DNA of 56,000 nucleotides from Lachnospiraceae bacterium (lineage in GTDB: Bacteria; Bacillota; Clostridia; Lachnospirales; Lachnospiraceae), in assembly GCA_028689715.1 (NCBI GenBank), contig JAQVCQ010000003.1, positions 1-56,000 of the forward strand, written 5' to 3'. How positions within the stretch are numbered: position 1 is the stretch's first letter; every line of letters starts with the position of its first letter. Under the pieces are notes generated by a model. That model was not told the DNA's origin and made no database searches. It saw only the letters and a list, made by a program, of their open reading frames with translations. Made by a program: the position numbers and the translations under genes. This document shows positions 19,529 through 29,369 of this stretch, piece after piece.

Positions 19529-20908
19529 TTATTGACCGAGGAGGTTTTCCCCGATTTTTACAATGTCTCCGGCACCCATAGTTATCAACAGGTCACCGTT
19601 GATACAGTGTTCAAGTAAAAAATTCTCAATTTCATCGAAAGTAGAGAAATAGTAACATTCTTTTCCGGCTTCAAGCAGTAATTTCTGCAGATCACGTGAT
19701 GTGATGCCGATGGTGTTGACTTCTCGGGCTGCATAAATGTCTGATAATATAATTTTATCTGCCTGACATAATGCATCGGAAAAGTCTTGCAGGAAGGCAT
19801 TTGTCCTGGTATAGGTATGCGGTTGAAATACGCACCATAGTGTATTGTGGGGGTAATTTGAGGCAGCCTGCAGCGTAGCGCGTATTTCTGTTGGATGGTG
19901 TGCATAATCATCAATGATCGTAACACCTCCAACTTTTCCTTTGAATTCAAAACGTCTGTCAGAGCCTTTGAACTGTGCCAATGCACCTTGATAGGACTCG
20001 GTACTGATAGACAGACATTCAGCCAGAGCAATCGCAGCAAGAGCATTTAGAACATTATGTTCGCCGGGAACAGACAATCTGACTGGCAGGGATTCTTTAT
20101 GCTTTCTTATGACAACGAAAGAAGCGTGTCCACTTTCGCTATAGGAGATATCCTGACAGATATAATCGGCATCTTCAGTTTTACCAAAGGTTATAATGCT
20201 GCAGGGCAGGTCTTTGATGATTGTTTCATATTCAGGGATATCCCTGTTTATGATCAGTGTGCCATCTGCGGGGAGCAGACCTGCGAACTGATGAAAAGAA
20301 TCACGGATTTCAGAAATATCATGAAAAAAATCCATATGATCTTCTTCCACATTAAGTATGATCGCGATTTTAGGAAAGAACTTTAAAAAACTATTTGTAT
20401 ATTCACATGCTTCAGTCACAAAATAGTCTGATTTTCCTATTCGGAAGTTCCCGTTGATCGATTTTAGGATTCCACCAATTGATAAAGTAGGATCCAGATC
20501 GGCACGCAGCAGTATTTCGGAGATCATGGAAGTTGTAGTTGTCTTTCCGTGTGTACCGCTAACGGCAATTGGCGTTTTATATTTTTTCATGATCTGTCCT
20601 AATAGTTCTGCTCTGCTGAGAACCGGAATATGCTGGGCATTGGCTGCCACGAATTCCGGATTATCTGCTTTGATAGCAGCGGTATATACGATCAGATCAA
20701 GATCTGAATTGATGTTTTCAGCTTTGTGTCCATAATGGACAACTGCTCCTTTTAAAATCAGATCATCTGTCAGTGTAGACTGTTTTGAATCAGAACCTGA
20801 TACAGTGAAACCTGAATCAAGCAGTACTTCAGCCAGACCGCTCATACTGATTCCGCCTATTCCAATAAAATAGACATGGATCGGTTTTTTGAAATCTATT
20901 TCATACAT
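19529..20908 (-). CDS. murC: UDP-N-acetylmuramate--L-alanine ligase
   Basis: Cytoplasmic peptidoglycan enzyme that adds L-Ala to UDP-MurNAc using ATP. It is 459 residues, usual length. The N-terminal UDP-binding domain starts with HVYFIGIGGISMSGLAEVL. The Mur ligase P-loop GTHGKTTTTSMI is present, with the catalytic Glu and metal ligands in VTEACEYTNSFL and LNVEEDHMDFF, followed by the C-terminal domain start FKGSDRRFEFKG and IDDYAHHPTEI (a carbamylated-Lys-independent His pair). It stands alone here on the minus strand rather than within a dcw cluster; ddl and murF are at 48-50 kb. AGGAGT precedes the ATG. Confidence 0.97.
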   Translation of the reverse strand: MYEIDFKKPIHVYFIGIGGISMSGLAEVLLDSGFTVSGSDSKQSTLTDDLILKGAVVHYGHKAENINSDLDLIVYTAAIKADNPEFVAANAQHIPVLSRAELLGQIMKKYKTPIAVSGTHGKTTTTSMISEILLRADLDPTLSIGGILKSINGNFRIGKSDYFVTEACEYTNSFLKFFPKIAIILNVEEDHMDFFHDISEIRDSFHQFAGLLPADGTLIINRDIPEYETIIKDLPCSIITFGKTEDADYICQDISYSESGHASFVVIRKHKESLPVRLSVPGEHNVLNALAAIALAECLSISTESYQGALAQFKGSDRRFEFKGKVGGVTIIDDYAHHPTEIRATLQAASNYPHNTLWCVFQPHTYTRTNAFLQDFSDALCQADKIILSDIYAAREVNTIGITSRDLQKLLLEAGKECYYFSTFDEIENFLLEHCINGDLLITMGAGDIVKIGENLLGQ

Positions 20909-20922
20909 TGATGACTCCTATC

Positions 20923-20941
20923 TGCATGCCGGGTGCATGCA
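20923..20941. repeat. Short palindrome in the murC leader
   Basis: TGCATGC (20923-20929) and GCATGCA (20935-20941) form a 7-bp inverted repeat with a 5-base spacer, between the murC promoter and its ribosome site. It could be an operator or a small RNA hairpin; no function is known. Confidence 0.4.
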
Positions 20942-20962
20942 CTTTATTTCAAACCCATATGT

Positions 20963-20991
20963 ATTATACTCACCTGTATGGAAAAAACCAA
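20963..20991 (-). promoter_or_regulatory. Promoter of murC
   Basis: On the minus strand TTGGTT (20986-20991), 17-base spacer, TATAAT (20963-20968), about 55 bases before the ATG. Confidence 0.65.
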
Positions 20992-21146
20992 TCGTTAATT
21001 TATAATTTAATAAAATTATTATTTTACAATGGCTGAAAACAAGGGATACATCAGGAAAAAAGTTACTGTGATGATTGGAGGCAGCCTGACACAGTATCTT
21101 GTATGTTTTGTTTATAATTCCTCAAATAAGGCACAACTAACCGCGA

Positions 21147-21234
21147 TTATGCACAGATTTTACAAAAACATAAAAATAGAGTTGTAAAATTTACACATAA
21201 ATACTGGCATTAAATGCCAATAATTTTGTAAAAA
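21147..21234 (+). other. AT-rich control region before glgC with repeated TTGTAAAA motifs
   Basis: ATTTTACAA (21157-21165) and TTGTAAAAT (21182-21190) form a 9-bp inverted repeat. TGTAAAATTTACA (21183-21195) and TGGCATTAAATGCCA (21205-21219) are further palindromes, and TTTTGTAAAA recurs near 21223-21232. All lie just upstream of the glgC promoter. The rest of the 414-base gap between murC and glgC holds only the two promoters. An operator role is inferred. Confidence 0.4.
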
Positions 21235-21237
21235 ATA

Positions 21238-21266
21238 TTCACAATCTGATTACGGTATGTTATAAT
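21238..21266 (+). promoter_or_regulatory. Promoter of the glgC-glgD unit
   Basis: TTCACA (21238-21243), 17-base spacer, TATAAT (21261-21266). The leader to the ATG at 21323 would be about 50 nt. Confidence 0.7.
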
Positions 21267-21322
21267 CTACGTAATTGAATTAGTTCTAAAATATGAGAAA
21301 TCGGACGGAATGAGGTGACAAC

Positions 21323-22597
21323 ATGATAAAAAAAGAAATGATAGCCATGTTGCTTGCGGGGGGGCAGGGCAGCAGGTTAGGGGTTTTGACTTTGAAAATG
21401 GCAAAACCTGCAGTTGCATTTGGCGGAAAATACAGAATCATCGATTTCCCACTGAGTAATTGTATTAATTCCGGAGTGGATACAGTCGGTGTTCTGACAC
21501 AATATCAGCCACTTAGACTAAACACCCACATTGGAATTGGAATTCCTTGGGATCTAGACAGAAATATTGGTGGTGTTACAGTACTGCCACCTTATGAGAA
21601 AAGTACCAGTAGCCAGTGGTATACCGGAACAGCTAACGCAATATTTCAGAATATTGATTACATGGAGACCTATAATCCTGAATATGTTTTGATTCTTTCA
21701 GGAGATCATATTTATAAAATGGACTATGAGGTCATGCTTGATTTTCACAAGCAGAACAAAGCAGAAGTAACGATCGCGACCATGGCGGTTCCACTTGAAG
21801 AAGCCAAGCGGTTTGGGATTCTGATCACGGACGAGAACCGCAGAATTGTTGACTTTGAAGAAAAACCTGAGAATCCAAGAAGTAATCTGGCTTCGATGGG
21901 AATTTATATTTTCAACTGGAAGACATTAAAAGAAGCACTGATCGCAAAAGCAGAACAACCGGCGTTAGATTTTGGACAGCATGTCATTCCTTACTGCCAT
22001 GAAAAAGGTGCTCCTTTATATGCATATGAATATAATGGATACTGGAAAGATGTTGGAACGCTTCAGTCATATTGGGAAGCCAACATGGAGCTGATCGATA
22101 TTGTTCCCGAATTTAATTTATATGAAGAGTACTGGAAGATCTATACAAGAAGCCTTACGCTTCCTCCACAATACATTTCATCAGAGAGTGTAGTAGAAAA
22201 GAGTATTATAGGTGAAGGTACGACTATATATGGACAAATTTATAATTCGGTCATAGGTTGTGGTGTAACCATCGGATCGGGAACCATCGTCAGAGATTCT
22301 ATCATTATGAATGAAGCGGTGATTGGAGATGGCTGTGAGATCAATAAAGGAATCATAGCTGAGAATGTTCAGATCGGTAATGAGGTCCGGCTTGGAATCG
22401 GGGAAGAAGTTCCAAATGAAACACATCCTCATATTTATAGCCATGGAATGGTCACGGTAGGAGAAAAAAGTGTGATTCCAGACGGCGTAACAGTTGGTAA
22501 AAACACAGTGATTGCCGGAACAACGGATTACGATGATTATATGAATAAAAGTCTGGCGGGAGGTAAAACACTGATTAAGGCAGGTGACGAATCATGA
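21323..22597 (+). CDS. glgC: Glucose-1-phosphate adenylyltransferase, catalytic subunit
   Basis: Makes ADP-glucose from glucose 1-phosphate and ATP, the committed step of glycogen synthesis. It is 424 residues. The nucleotide-binding start is canonical: [23 protein letters not shown], then [18 protein letters not shown]. The sugar-binding segments [24 protein letters not shown] and [10 protein letters not shown] are present, as is the C-terminal left-handed beta-helix with hexapeptide repeats ([30 protein letters not shown]). It overlaps glgD by 4 bases (ATGA). In Firmicutes GlgC and GlgD form a mixed enzyme in which GlgC is catalytic. GAGGTG precedes the ATG. Confidence 0.97.
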   Translation: MIKKEMIAMLLAGGQGSRLGVLTLKMAKPAVAFGGKYRIIDFPLSNCINSGVDTVGVLTQYQPLRLNTHIGIGIPWDLDRNIGGVTVLPPYEKSTSSQWYTGTANAIFQNIDYMETYNPEYVLILSGDHIYKMDYEVMLDFHKQNKAEVTIATMAVPLEEAKRFGILITDENRRIVDFEEKPENPRSNLASMGIYIFNWKTLKEALIAKAEQPALDFGQHVIPYCHEKGAPLYAYEYNGYWKDVGTLQSYWEANMELIDIVPEFNLYEEYWKIYTRSLTLPPQYISSESVVEKSIIGEGTTIYGQIYNSVIGCGVTIGSGTIVRDSIIMNEAVIGDGCEINKGIIAENVQIGNEVRLGIGEEVPNETHPHIYSHGMVTVGEKSVIPDGVTVGKNTVIAGTTDYDDYMNKSLAGGKTLIKAGDES

Positions 22598-23712
22598 GGG
22601 CAATAGGAATTATACTTGCAGGCGGCAATAACCACCGGATGAAAGAACTGTCTCAAAAGCGTGCGATCGCAGCAATGCCGATTGCGGGAAGTTACAGAAG
22701 TATTGATTTTGCACTGAGTAACATGTCGAACTCACATATACAAAAGGTAGGCGTATTTACTCAGTATAATGCAAGAAGTCTGAATGAGCATCTTAGCTCA
22801 TCCAAATGGTGGGATTTTGGACGAAAACAAGGTGGGTTGTTTGTATTTACCCCAACAGTAACCTATGATAACAGCTTCTGGTATAGAGGAACAGCAGATG
22901 CGATCTACCAGAATCTGGCATTTTTGAAAAATAGCCATGAACCATATGTTATCATCGCTTCAGCCGACTGTGTTTATAAGATGGATTATAATAAAGTTCT
23001 TGAATATCATATTGAGAAAAAAGCCGATATCACGGTCGTGTGCAAAGATATGCCTGCGGGCACGGAAGTAGAACGATACGGAACTTTAAAAATGAATGAA
23101 GAATGTCTGATCGAAGATTTTGAAGAAAAACCAATCGTTGCAAAATCAAATACGATTTCCTGTGGTATTTATATCATAAGAAGACGACAGCTGATCGAGC
23201 TGATCGAAAAATCAGCAGAAGAAGACAGACATGATTTTGTAAGGGATATTCTGATCAGATATAAAAATCTCAAAAAGATATATGGATATAAAATCAAAGA
23301 GTATTGGAGAAATATTGCTTCTGTTGAAGATTATTTCAGTACGAATATGGATTTTCTGAAACCAGAGATCAGAGATTATTTCTTCAAGCAGTACCCGGAT
23401 GTTTATTCAAAAGTAGATGATCTTCCTCCGGCAAAATATAATATGGGATCACAGATCAGGAACAGTCTGATCTCCAGTGGATGTATTATTAATGGAATTG
23501 TTGAGGATTCAGTAGTCTTTAAGAAAGTATTTATTGGTAATAATTGTTTTATTAAGAATTCTATTATCTTGAATAACGTTTATATTGGTGATAACACTCA
23601 TATTGAGAACTGCATCATTGAAAGCAGGGATACAATCAGGGCGAATTCCTATCACAAAGGTGAAAATGGAATCAAGATTGTAATAGAAAAAAATGAAAGA
23701 TATATATTATAG
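22594..23712 (+). CDS. glgD: Glucose-1-phosphate adenylyltransferase, GlgD (regulatory) subunit
   Basis: Paralogue of GlgC that joins it in a heterotetramer and raises its activity; on its own it is poorly active. It is 372 residues, shorter than GlgC, as is usual. The start [27 protein letters not shown] lacks the GQGSRL-type phosphate-binding residues and keeps only the fold, in line with lost catalysis. [36 protein letters not shown] and DFEEKP are recognisable. The C-terminal half-helix of hexapeptide repeats ([20 protein letters not shown]) is present. The ATGA overlap with glgC suggests coupled translation. spoVG follows after 34 bases. Confidence 0.94.
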   Translation: MRAIGIILAGGNNHRMKELSQKRAIAAMPIAGSYRSIDFALSNMSNSHIQKVGVFTQYNARSLNEHLSSSKWWDFGRKQGGLFVFTPTVTYDNSFWYRGTADAIYQNLAFLKNSHEPYVIIASADCVYKMDYNKVLEYHIEKKADITVVCKDMPAGTEVERYGTLKMNEECLIEDFEEKPIVAKSNTISCGIYIIRRRQLIELIEKSAEEDRHDFVRDILIRYKNLKKIYGYKIKEYWRNIASVEDYFSTNMDFLKPEIRDYFFKQYPDVYSKVDDLPPAKYNMGSQIRNSLISSGCIINGIVEDSVVFKKVFIGNNCFIKNSIILNNVYIGDNTHIENCIIESRDTIRANSYHKGENGIKIVIEKNERYIL

Positions 23713-23746
23713 CTAGAAATACTTACAAAACAAGGGGGTATCTAAA

Positions 23747-24025
23747 ATGATTATTACTGACGTACGCGTTCGAAAGATCGCAAAAGAAGGCAAAATGAAG
23801 GCAATCGTGTCGATTACAATTGATGATGAATTTGTTGTTCATGACATCAAGGTAATTGAGGGAGAAAAGGGACTCTTTATCGCAATGCCAAGCAAGAAAG
23901 CAACAGATGGTGAGTACAGAGATATTGCGCATCCCATCAATTCAGCTACAAGAGAAAACATTCAAAACATCATTCTGCAACATTATGAAAAGGCCTTACT
24001 GGAGCCTGAGACAGTAGAAGTGTAA
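23747..24025 (+). CDS. spoVG: SpoVG family RNA/DNA-binding regulator
   Basis: Small nucleic-acid-binding regulator, first known for its effect on septation and cortex formation in sporulating Bacillus, and also present in non-sporulating Firmicutes as a global regulator. It is 92 residues, the standard length. The opening [39 protein letters not shown] and the following [25 protein letters not shown] are close to the family consensus. AAGGGGGT lies before the ATG. It follows glgD in the same direction by 34 bases and is followed by a clear terminator, so it may be read from the glg promoter or from its own. Confidence 0.97.
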   Translation: MIITDVRVRKIAKEGKMKAIVSITIDDEFVVHDIKVIEGEKGLFIAMPSKKATDGEYRDIAHPINSATRENIQNIILQHYEKALLEPETVEV

Positions 24026-24040
24026 TAGACCGTTATCACA

Positions 24041-24074
24041 CAGGGATGTCAGTTTGACATCCCTGTTATATTTT
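24041..24074 (+). terminator. Terminator after spoVG
   Basis: Perfect 11-bp stem CAGGGATGTCA (24041-24051) with TGACATCCCTG (24055-24065), 3-base loop GTT, followed by TTATATTTT. Confidence 0.85.
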
Positions 24075-24135
24075 AGTAATCTAAAACTGATTCGTTAATT
24101 ACAGACTCTATTATTTAGGACGGAACAGGAGAACT

Positions 24136-24708
24136 ATGTACATCATAACAGGACTTGGAAATCCCACAAATGAATATAAAAATACAAGACATAATATTGG
24201 ATTCGATGTGATCGATGTGATCGCAGCGCAGAATCAGATTTCCGTATTAGAACATAAATTCAAAGCACTGATTGGGAAAGGGTACATCAATGGTCAGAAA
24301 GTAGTTCTGGTCAAGCCTCAGACTTTTATGAACTTGAGCGGAGAGAGTCTGAGAGCAATTACAGACTATTTTAAAATCGACGTTGAATCAGAGCTGATCG
24401 TTATCTATGATGATATCAGTCTGGATGTAGGACAGATCAGAATTCGTAAAAAAGGAAGTGCCGGCGGGCATAATGGAATCAAGAGCCTGATTGCACATCT
24501 TGGGACGGAAACATTCCAGAGAATCAAAATGGGCGTTGGTGAAAAACCTAAAGGATATGATCTTGCGGATTATGTTCTGGGCCACTTTACAGGAACGGAA
24601 AGAAAGATCATGGATGAGAGCAGCCTTAAAGCATCTGAAGCAGTTGTTCTGATGATGTCTGACCGAACGGACGAAGCGATGAACCGTTTTAATAAAAAAG
24701 AAGGGTGA
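24136..24708 (+). CDS. pth: Peptidyl-tRNA hydrolase
   Basis: Frees tRNA from peptidyl-tRNA that drops off the ribosome. It is 190 residues, standard. It starts MYIITGLGNPTNEYKNTRHNIGF, which holds the essential Asn (N9) and the catalytic His (H19). The Asn of FMNLSGES and the Asp of IYDDIS, also part of the site, are present, as is GSAGGHNGIKSLI with the substrate-binding Asn. ACAGGAGAA precedes the ATG. It is followed 7 bases later by mfd, the common Firmicute pair pth-mfd. Confidence 0.98.
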   Translation: MYIITGLGNPTNEYKNTRHNIGFDVIDVIAAQNQISVLEHKFKALIGKGYINGQKVVLVKPQTFMNLSGESLRAITDYFKIDVESELIVIYDDISLDVGQIRIRKKGSAGGHNGIKSLIAHLGTETFQRIKMGVGEKPKGYDLADYVLGHFTGTERKIMDESSLKASEAVVLMMSDRTDEAMNRFNKKEG

Positions 24709-24715
24709 GATCGAA

Positions 24716-27700
24716 GTGAAAGCATTATCAGCCCCGCTGTGGGAAATGGCAGAATTTCCTCAAATAGCAGAAACACTGCAGGATGAAAAAAAGAGCGTTC
24801 TTCTGACAGGGTGTGTCGATTCACAGAAACTTCATATGATATATGGATTAAGCGGTGGTTTTAATTATAAGATCATCGTTACTTATCATGAAATAAAGGC
24901 AAAAGAATTATATGAGGATTATAAATTTTATGACAAGAATGTCAGTATATTTCCAGGGAAAGACCTGATCTTTTATCAGGCTGATATCCATGGTAAACAA
25001 CTGACAGCAGAACGAATGAAATGCCTGAAAAAGATTCTTGAAAGAACACCATTTACGCTGATTACGACCTTTGATAATTTTATGATTCCGCAGGTCCCGC
25101 TGGAAGTTCTTGAAAAGAGTGTTCTGAATATTACAAAACAGACAACTGTGGATGAGACATGGATTTCAAAAAAACTGGTGGAAATGGGATATGAAAAAAA
25201 TTATCAGGTCGAAATACCCGGACAGTTCAGTATCAGAGGTGGCATTATTGATATATTTGATCTGACAGAAGAGAATCCATTTCGAATTGAACTCTGGGGA
25301 GATGAACCGGAATCGATCCGAACCTTTGATGTGCTAAGTCAGAGATCGATAGAAGAAAGAAATGAAATTACTGTTTTTCCTGCCACTGAGATGATTCTGA
25401 ATGAAGGAGAAATAAGGGAAGGACTTAAAAAAATTGAACAGGATGCGAGTAGATGCCGCGAACAATTCAGAAAAGAATTTAAAACGGAAGAAGGAGCCCG
25501 TGTTGCTGCATTATATACAGATCTGAAAGAACAGATCGAAGAATTTCAGGCTTATGCAAATGTGGAGAGTTATATTAATTATTTTTATAAAGAATCCGGT
25601 AGCCTGTTTGATTATTTTAATGGGTTTTCCAGTTGTATCTTTATGGATGAGCCGGCAAAAATCGCAGAGCATGCAGGTGCTGTTGAACTTGAATTTAGAG
25701 AAAGCATGATTCACAGAGCAGAAAAAGGATATATTCTGCCAAAACAAATGGAACTTTTACGTTCGATGGAAGAAGTAGTGGCAATTCTTGCAGGAAAAAG
25801 AATGCTTGCACTTTGCTCCATAGATATGCATCAGAATTTATTTAAATTTTCTTCAAAATTCGACATTACTACCAGGTCGGTTCCGTCTTACAATAGTAGT
25901 TTTGAGAATCTGCTGACAGACCTGAAAAAATATAAAAAGAATGGATACCGTATCCTGCTCTTATCAGGATCGAGAACCAGAGCAGCCAGGCTTGCTGAAG
26001 ACATTTTGCAGGAAGGTATGAGCTGTTTTTATAGTGAAGAAATGGATCGTCAGATTCTTCCGGGAGAGGTCATGACCGCATATGGGCATGTTACCAGAGG
26101 CTTCGAATATCCGCTAATTAAATATCTTGTCATAACAGACAGTGATATTTTTGGTACAGATCATAAAAAAAAGAAAAAAAGAAAAGTATATGAAGGACAA
26201 AAGATCCAGGACTTTTCCCAATTAAAAGTCGGAGATTATGTGGTTCACGAAAATCATGGACTTGGTATCTACCAGGGAATTGAAAAAGTTGAAATGAATC
26301 ATGTAACAAAGGATTATATTAAGATCCAGTATCGGGACGGCGGCAATCTTTATGTACTTGCGACCGGTCTTGATGTGATACAGAAGTATGCATCAGCAGA
26401 TGGAAAACAGGTCAGATTAAATAAGCTTGGCACGCAGGAATGGATAAGGACAAAAACAAAAGTAAAAAGTGCAGTTAGTGAGGTCGCAAAAGATCTGGTC
26501 GAACTTTATGCGCAGCGTCAGATGAAAGAAGGATTCCGGTTTGGTCCTGATACGGTCTGGCAGACAGAGTTTGAAGAAATGTTTATTTATGATGAGACGG
26601 AAGATCAGTTGAATGCAATAGAAGCAACGAAGTCAGATATGGAAAGCTCTAAGATCATGGACCGCTTGATCTGTGGAGATGTTGGTTATGGGAAAACGGA
26701 GATTGCGATCCGTGCGGCATTTAAAGCTGTACAGGATGGAAAACAGGTCATTTTTCTGGTCCCGACCACAATACTGGCGCAGCAGCATTACAATACTTTT
26801 ATTCAGAGAATGAAAGATTTTCCGGTACGAATAGATCTGATGTCCCGATTCAGAAGTGCAGCAGAACAAAAAAAGACGCTGATTGATTTTAAAAAGGGAA
26901 TGGTCGATATTCTGATCGGAACACATCGTGTGTTGTCTAAGGATATTATTCCAAAAGACCTTGGGCTCCTCATTATAGATGAAGAGCAGAGATTTGGTGT
27001 GACTCATAAAGAAAAAGTCAAGAAGATGAAAGATACGATCGATGTTCTGACACTGACGGCTACTCCGATACCAAGAACACTTCATATGAGTCTGGTAGGA
27101 ATTCGGGATATGAGCGTGCTTGAAGAACCACCAAATGACAGAATGCCCATTCAGACTTATATCATGGAATATAATGAAGAAATGGTCAGAGAAGCAATTG
27201 TGAGAGAACTGACCAGAGAGGGACAGGTCTATTATGTCTATAACAGAGTAAATAATATTGCAGACATTACAGCGAATATACAGAAGCTAGTGCCGGAAGC
27301 AGTCGTTGCGTTCGCGCATGGACAAATGAAAGAACATGAACTGGAACGGATCATGTATGATTTCATGAATGGAGAAATTGATGTATTGGTATCAACAACG
27401 ATCATTGAGACCGGACTTGATATTTCAAATGTCAATACCATGATCATTCATGATGCGGATAATATGGGTCTTTCTCAGTTATATCAGTTGCGTGGAAGGG
27501 TCGGAAGATCTAACCGTTCAGCATATGCATTTTTAATGTATAAAAAGAATAAGATGATCAAAGAGGTTGCGGAAAAAAGATTACAGGCAATCAGAGAGTT
27601 CACTGATCTAGGCAGCGGATTTAAGATAGCAATGAGAGACCTGGAGATCAGAGGAGCAGGAAATCTTCTTGGAGAAAAGCAGCATGGACATATGGCAGCA

Positions 27701-28249
27701 GTTGGATATGATCTCTATTGCAAGATGCTGAATGAAGCAGTAAAAATTGAAAAGGGGATTTCCACGCAGGAAGATTTTAATACAACGGTGGAACTTGATG
27801 TCGATGCTTATATACCGCCTACCTATATTTTAAATGAATTGCAGAAGCTTGATATTTACAAACGGATCGCAGGAGTGGAAACGCAGACAGAGTATGAGGA
27901 CATGAAAGAGGAACTGCTCGACCGTTTTGGAGAAATACCAAGACCTGCCGATAATCTGCTTAGAATTGCTATGATCAGAGCAAAAGCACATAAGTTGTTT
28001 ATTACAGAAGTACAGGGTAAAGAGGAAGTGCTGAAATTCGTATTGAAGGCAGATGCGCCCGTTGAGCCGGCGATGATACCAATTCTTCTTGCGGGTTTTA
28101 AAGATAAACTTAAATTCAGTATGAAAGGAATTCCGAACTTTACATATCGTTATAAAAAGACAGGAATGATAGAAAAAGACGCTGAGAATCTTCTTCTCCT
28201 TACAGAGAGTCTGTTAGATGAAATGAAGGTGATCATCCGAATACCATAA
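24716..28249 (+). CDS. mfd: Transcription-repair coupling factor (GTG start)
   Basis: DNA translocase that removes stalled RNA polymerase from damaged DNA and recruits UvrA. It is 1177 residues, normal. The domains are in order: UvrB-like D1/D2 with QFSIRGGIIDIFD, then the RNA polymerase interaction domain (DYVVHENHGLGIYQGIEKV), the motor with Walker A ICGDVGYGKTEIA, Walker B LLIIDEEQRFGV and TATPIPRTLHMSL, the second helicase domain ending QLRGRVGRSNR, and the C-terminal TRCF domain (about 1020-1120). The start is GTG at 24716, after AAGGGTGAG which overlaps the pth stop; ATG at 24746 is a weaker alternative. It is co-directional with pth and probably co-transcribed. Confidence 0.97.
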   Translation: MKALSAPLWEMAEFPQIAETLQDEKKSVLLTGCVDSQKLHMIYGLSGGFNYKIIVTYHEIKAKELYEDYKFYDKNVSIFPGKDLIFYQADIHGKQLTAERMKCLKKILERTPFTLITTFDNFMIPQVPLEVLEKSVLNITKQTTVDETWISKKLVEMGYEKNYQVEIPGQFSIRGGIIDIFDLTEENPFRIELWGDEPESIRTFDVLSQRSIEERNEITVFPATEMILNEGEIREGLKKIEQDASRCREQFRKEFKTEEGARVAALYTDLKEQIEEFQAYANVESYINYFYKESGSLFDYFNGFSSCIFMDEPAKIAEHAGAVELEFRESMIHRAEKGYILPKQMELLRSMEEVVAILAGKRMLALCSIDMHQNLFKFSSKFDITTRSVPSYNSSFENLLTDLKKYKKNGYRILLLSGSRTRAARLAEDILQEGMSCFYSEEMDRQILPGEVMTAYGHVTRGFEYPLIKYLVITDSDIFGTDHKKKKKRKVYEGQKIQDFSQLKVGDYVVHENHGLGIYQGIEKVEMNHVTKDYIKIQYRDGGNLYVLATGLDVIQKYASADGKQVRLNKLGTQEWIRTKTKVKSAVSEVAKDLVELYAQRQMKEGFRFGPDTVWQTEFEEMFIYDETEDQLNAIEATKSDMESSKIMDRLICGDVGYGKTEIAIRAAFKAVQDGKQVIFLVPTTILAQQHYNTFIQRMKDFPVRIDLMSRFRSAAEQKKTLIDFKKGMVDILIGTHRVLSKDIIPKDLGLLIIDEEQRFGVTHKEKVKKMKDTIDVLTLTATPIPRTLHMSLVGIRDMSVLEEPPNDRMPIQTYIMEYNEEMVREAIVRELTREGQVYYVYNRVNNIADITANIQKLVPEAVVAFAHGQMKEHELERIMYDFMNGEIDVLVSTTIIETGLDISNVNTMIIHDADNMGLSQLYQLRGRVGRSNRSAYAFLMYKKNKMIKEVAEKRLQAIREFTDLGSGFKIAMRDLEIRGAGNLLGEKQHGHMAAVGYDLYCKMLNEAVKIEKGISTQEDFNTTVELDVDAYIPPTYILNELQKLDIYKRIAGVETQTEYEDMKEELLDRFGEIPRPADNLLRIAMIRAKAHKLFITEVQGKEEVLKFVLKADAPVEPAMIPILLAGFKDKLKFSMKGIPNFTYRYKKTGMIEKDAENLLLLTESLLDEMKVIIRIP

Positions 28250-28264
28250 TGGGGATGGTGTAAC

Positions 28265-29197
28265 ATGTCTAAAAAAAAGAAGGAAAAAATAGAATTTCGA
28301 TATTATGAGATTCCTCAGAAAGAGCCATTGCTCGCATTGATGGGGAATAAATGGATTCAGTATTATGGAATTGATGCTGACTTTCTTCATTTTCATAATC
28401 TGCTAGAGATTGGTTTCTGTTATTTTGGTACAGGAGAACTTGTACTTGAGGATAAAATACTTAGATTTGATGCTGGAATGGCCACTTCTATTCCTAAAAA
28501 TATATTACACACAACACAGAGCGATCCCGATGTGATTGGCAGTTGGGAATATCTTTTTATTGATGTTGAAACATTTATTAATGAGATGTACCCACAAAAT
28601 TCTGTTTTTGCACATAACCTGATCAAGAGGGTCAATAAAAAAGCATTTGCTGTTTTCGAGGAGAACAACGGTGCGATTGCAGGGATCATACGTGCACTTT
28701 TCAGAGAGATGCAGGAGAAAAAAGAGTTTTATTTTGAAAGCACAAAGGCACTTATGCTTTCGCTGATGTTTGAAATTGCAAGGATCAATGATCCTGAGCC
28801 TGAAAAAATGAAAGCAGTCGTATCTGGTTCCACTCAGATCGCTCCTGCACTCGACTACGTGAGCGACTACTACTTCAAAGAACTGAAAGTAGAGGATCTT
28901 GCAGAAGCGTGCCATATGAGCGAGACCCACTTCAGACGTGTTTTTGAAGAGTGTATGAATATGCCACCACTTGAATATATTAACCTGGTGAGGATACAGA
29001 TGGCATGTGATTTTATGAAAAAGGGAAAAGATTCCATGTCAGTGATTTCCCAGAAAGTAGGGTATGCGACCCAGACTACTTTTAACCGTAATTTTAAAAG
29101 AGTTGTTGGAACAACACCTTATCAATGGAAATCTCATCCGGAAAATTATGAGTGCAAACTTGAAAATTTTAAGATCTCAGCTCACAGAGGTTGGTAA
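28265..29197 (+). CDS. AraC family transcriptional regulator
   Basis: Sugar-responsive activator of 310 residues. The N-terminal half is a cupin-like sensor (FHNLLEIGFCYFGTGELVLED, then SIPKNILHTTQSDP, which carries a His). The C-terminal DNA-binding domain has two helix-turn-helix motifs: LKVEDLAEACHMSETHFRRVF and SVISQKVGYATQTTFNRNFKRVVGTTPYQWK, the classic AraC signature. It is transcribed toward an ABC sugar importer and a GH2 enzyme (29370-35601) and probably controls them; the palindrome at 29229-29244 is a candidate site. It starts 15 bases after mfd, so it may partly be read with that gene. The inducer is unknown, though a beta-galactoside is the natural guess. Confidence 0.93.
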   Translation: MSKKKKEKIEFRYYEIPQKEPLLALMGNKWIQYYGIDADFLHFHNLLEIGFCYFGTGELVLEDKILRFDAGMATSIPKNILHTTQSDPDVIGSWEYLFIDVETFINEMYPQNSVFAHNLIKRVNKKAFAVFEENNGAIAGIIRALFREMQEKKEFYFESTKALMLSLMFEIARINDPEPEKMKAVVSGSTQIAPALDYVSDYYFKELKVEDLAEACHMSETHFRRVFEECMNMPPLEYINLVRIQMACDFMKKGKDSMSVISQKVGYATQTTFNRNFKRVVGTTPYQWKSHPENYECKLENFKISAHRGW

Positions 29198-29228
29198 ATC
29201 ATGGTCGAAATTGCATATTTTTTAATGG

Positions 29229-29264
29229 AATATGAAAACATATTATCTTTTTGAATGATATAAT
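29229..29264 (+). promoter_or_regulatory. Promoter and candidate operator of the sugar-transport operon
   Basis: A -10 TATAAT lies at 29259-29264. The -35 position (29236-29241) is poor (AAACAT) and falls inside the 16-bp palindrome AATATGAAAACATATT (29229-29244). A weak -35 with an overlapping palindrome suits control by the AraC protein next door; that link is inference. Confidence 0.5.
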
Positions 29265-29369
29265 ATACATAAATCAACAGATAAATGTTGTGATAATGTA
29301 CATTTTAAACAAAATCACCGGGGATTTTCGTGTACAGGTATTTCTATCTTAAGGAGGATATGATTAAGT

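Noticed and set aside
21071..21187. Possible 38-residue ORF between murC and glgC
   Set aside because: No ribosome site, no recognisable product, and it overlaps the palindromic control region.
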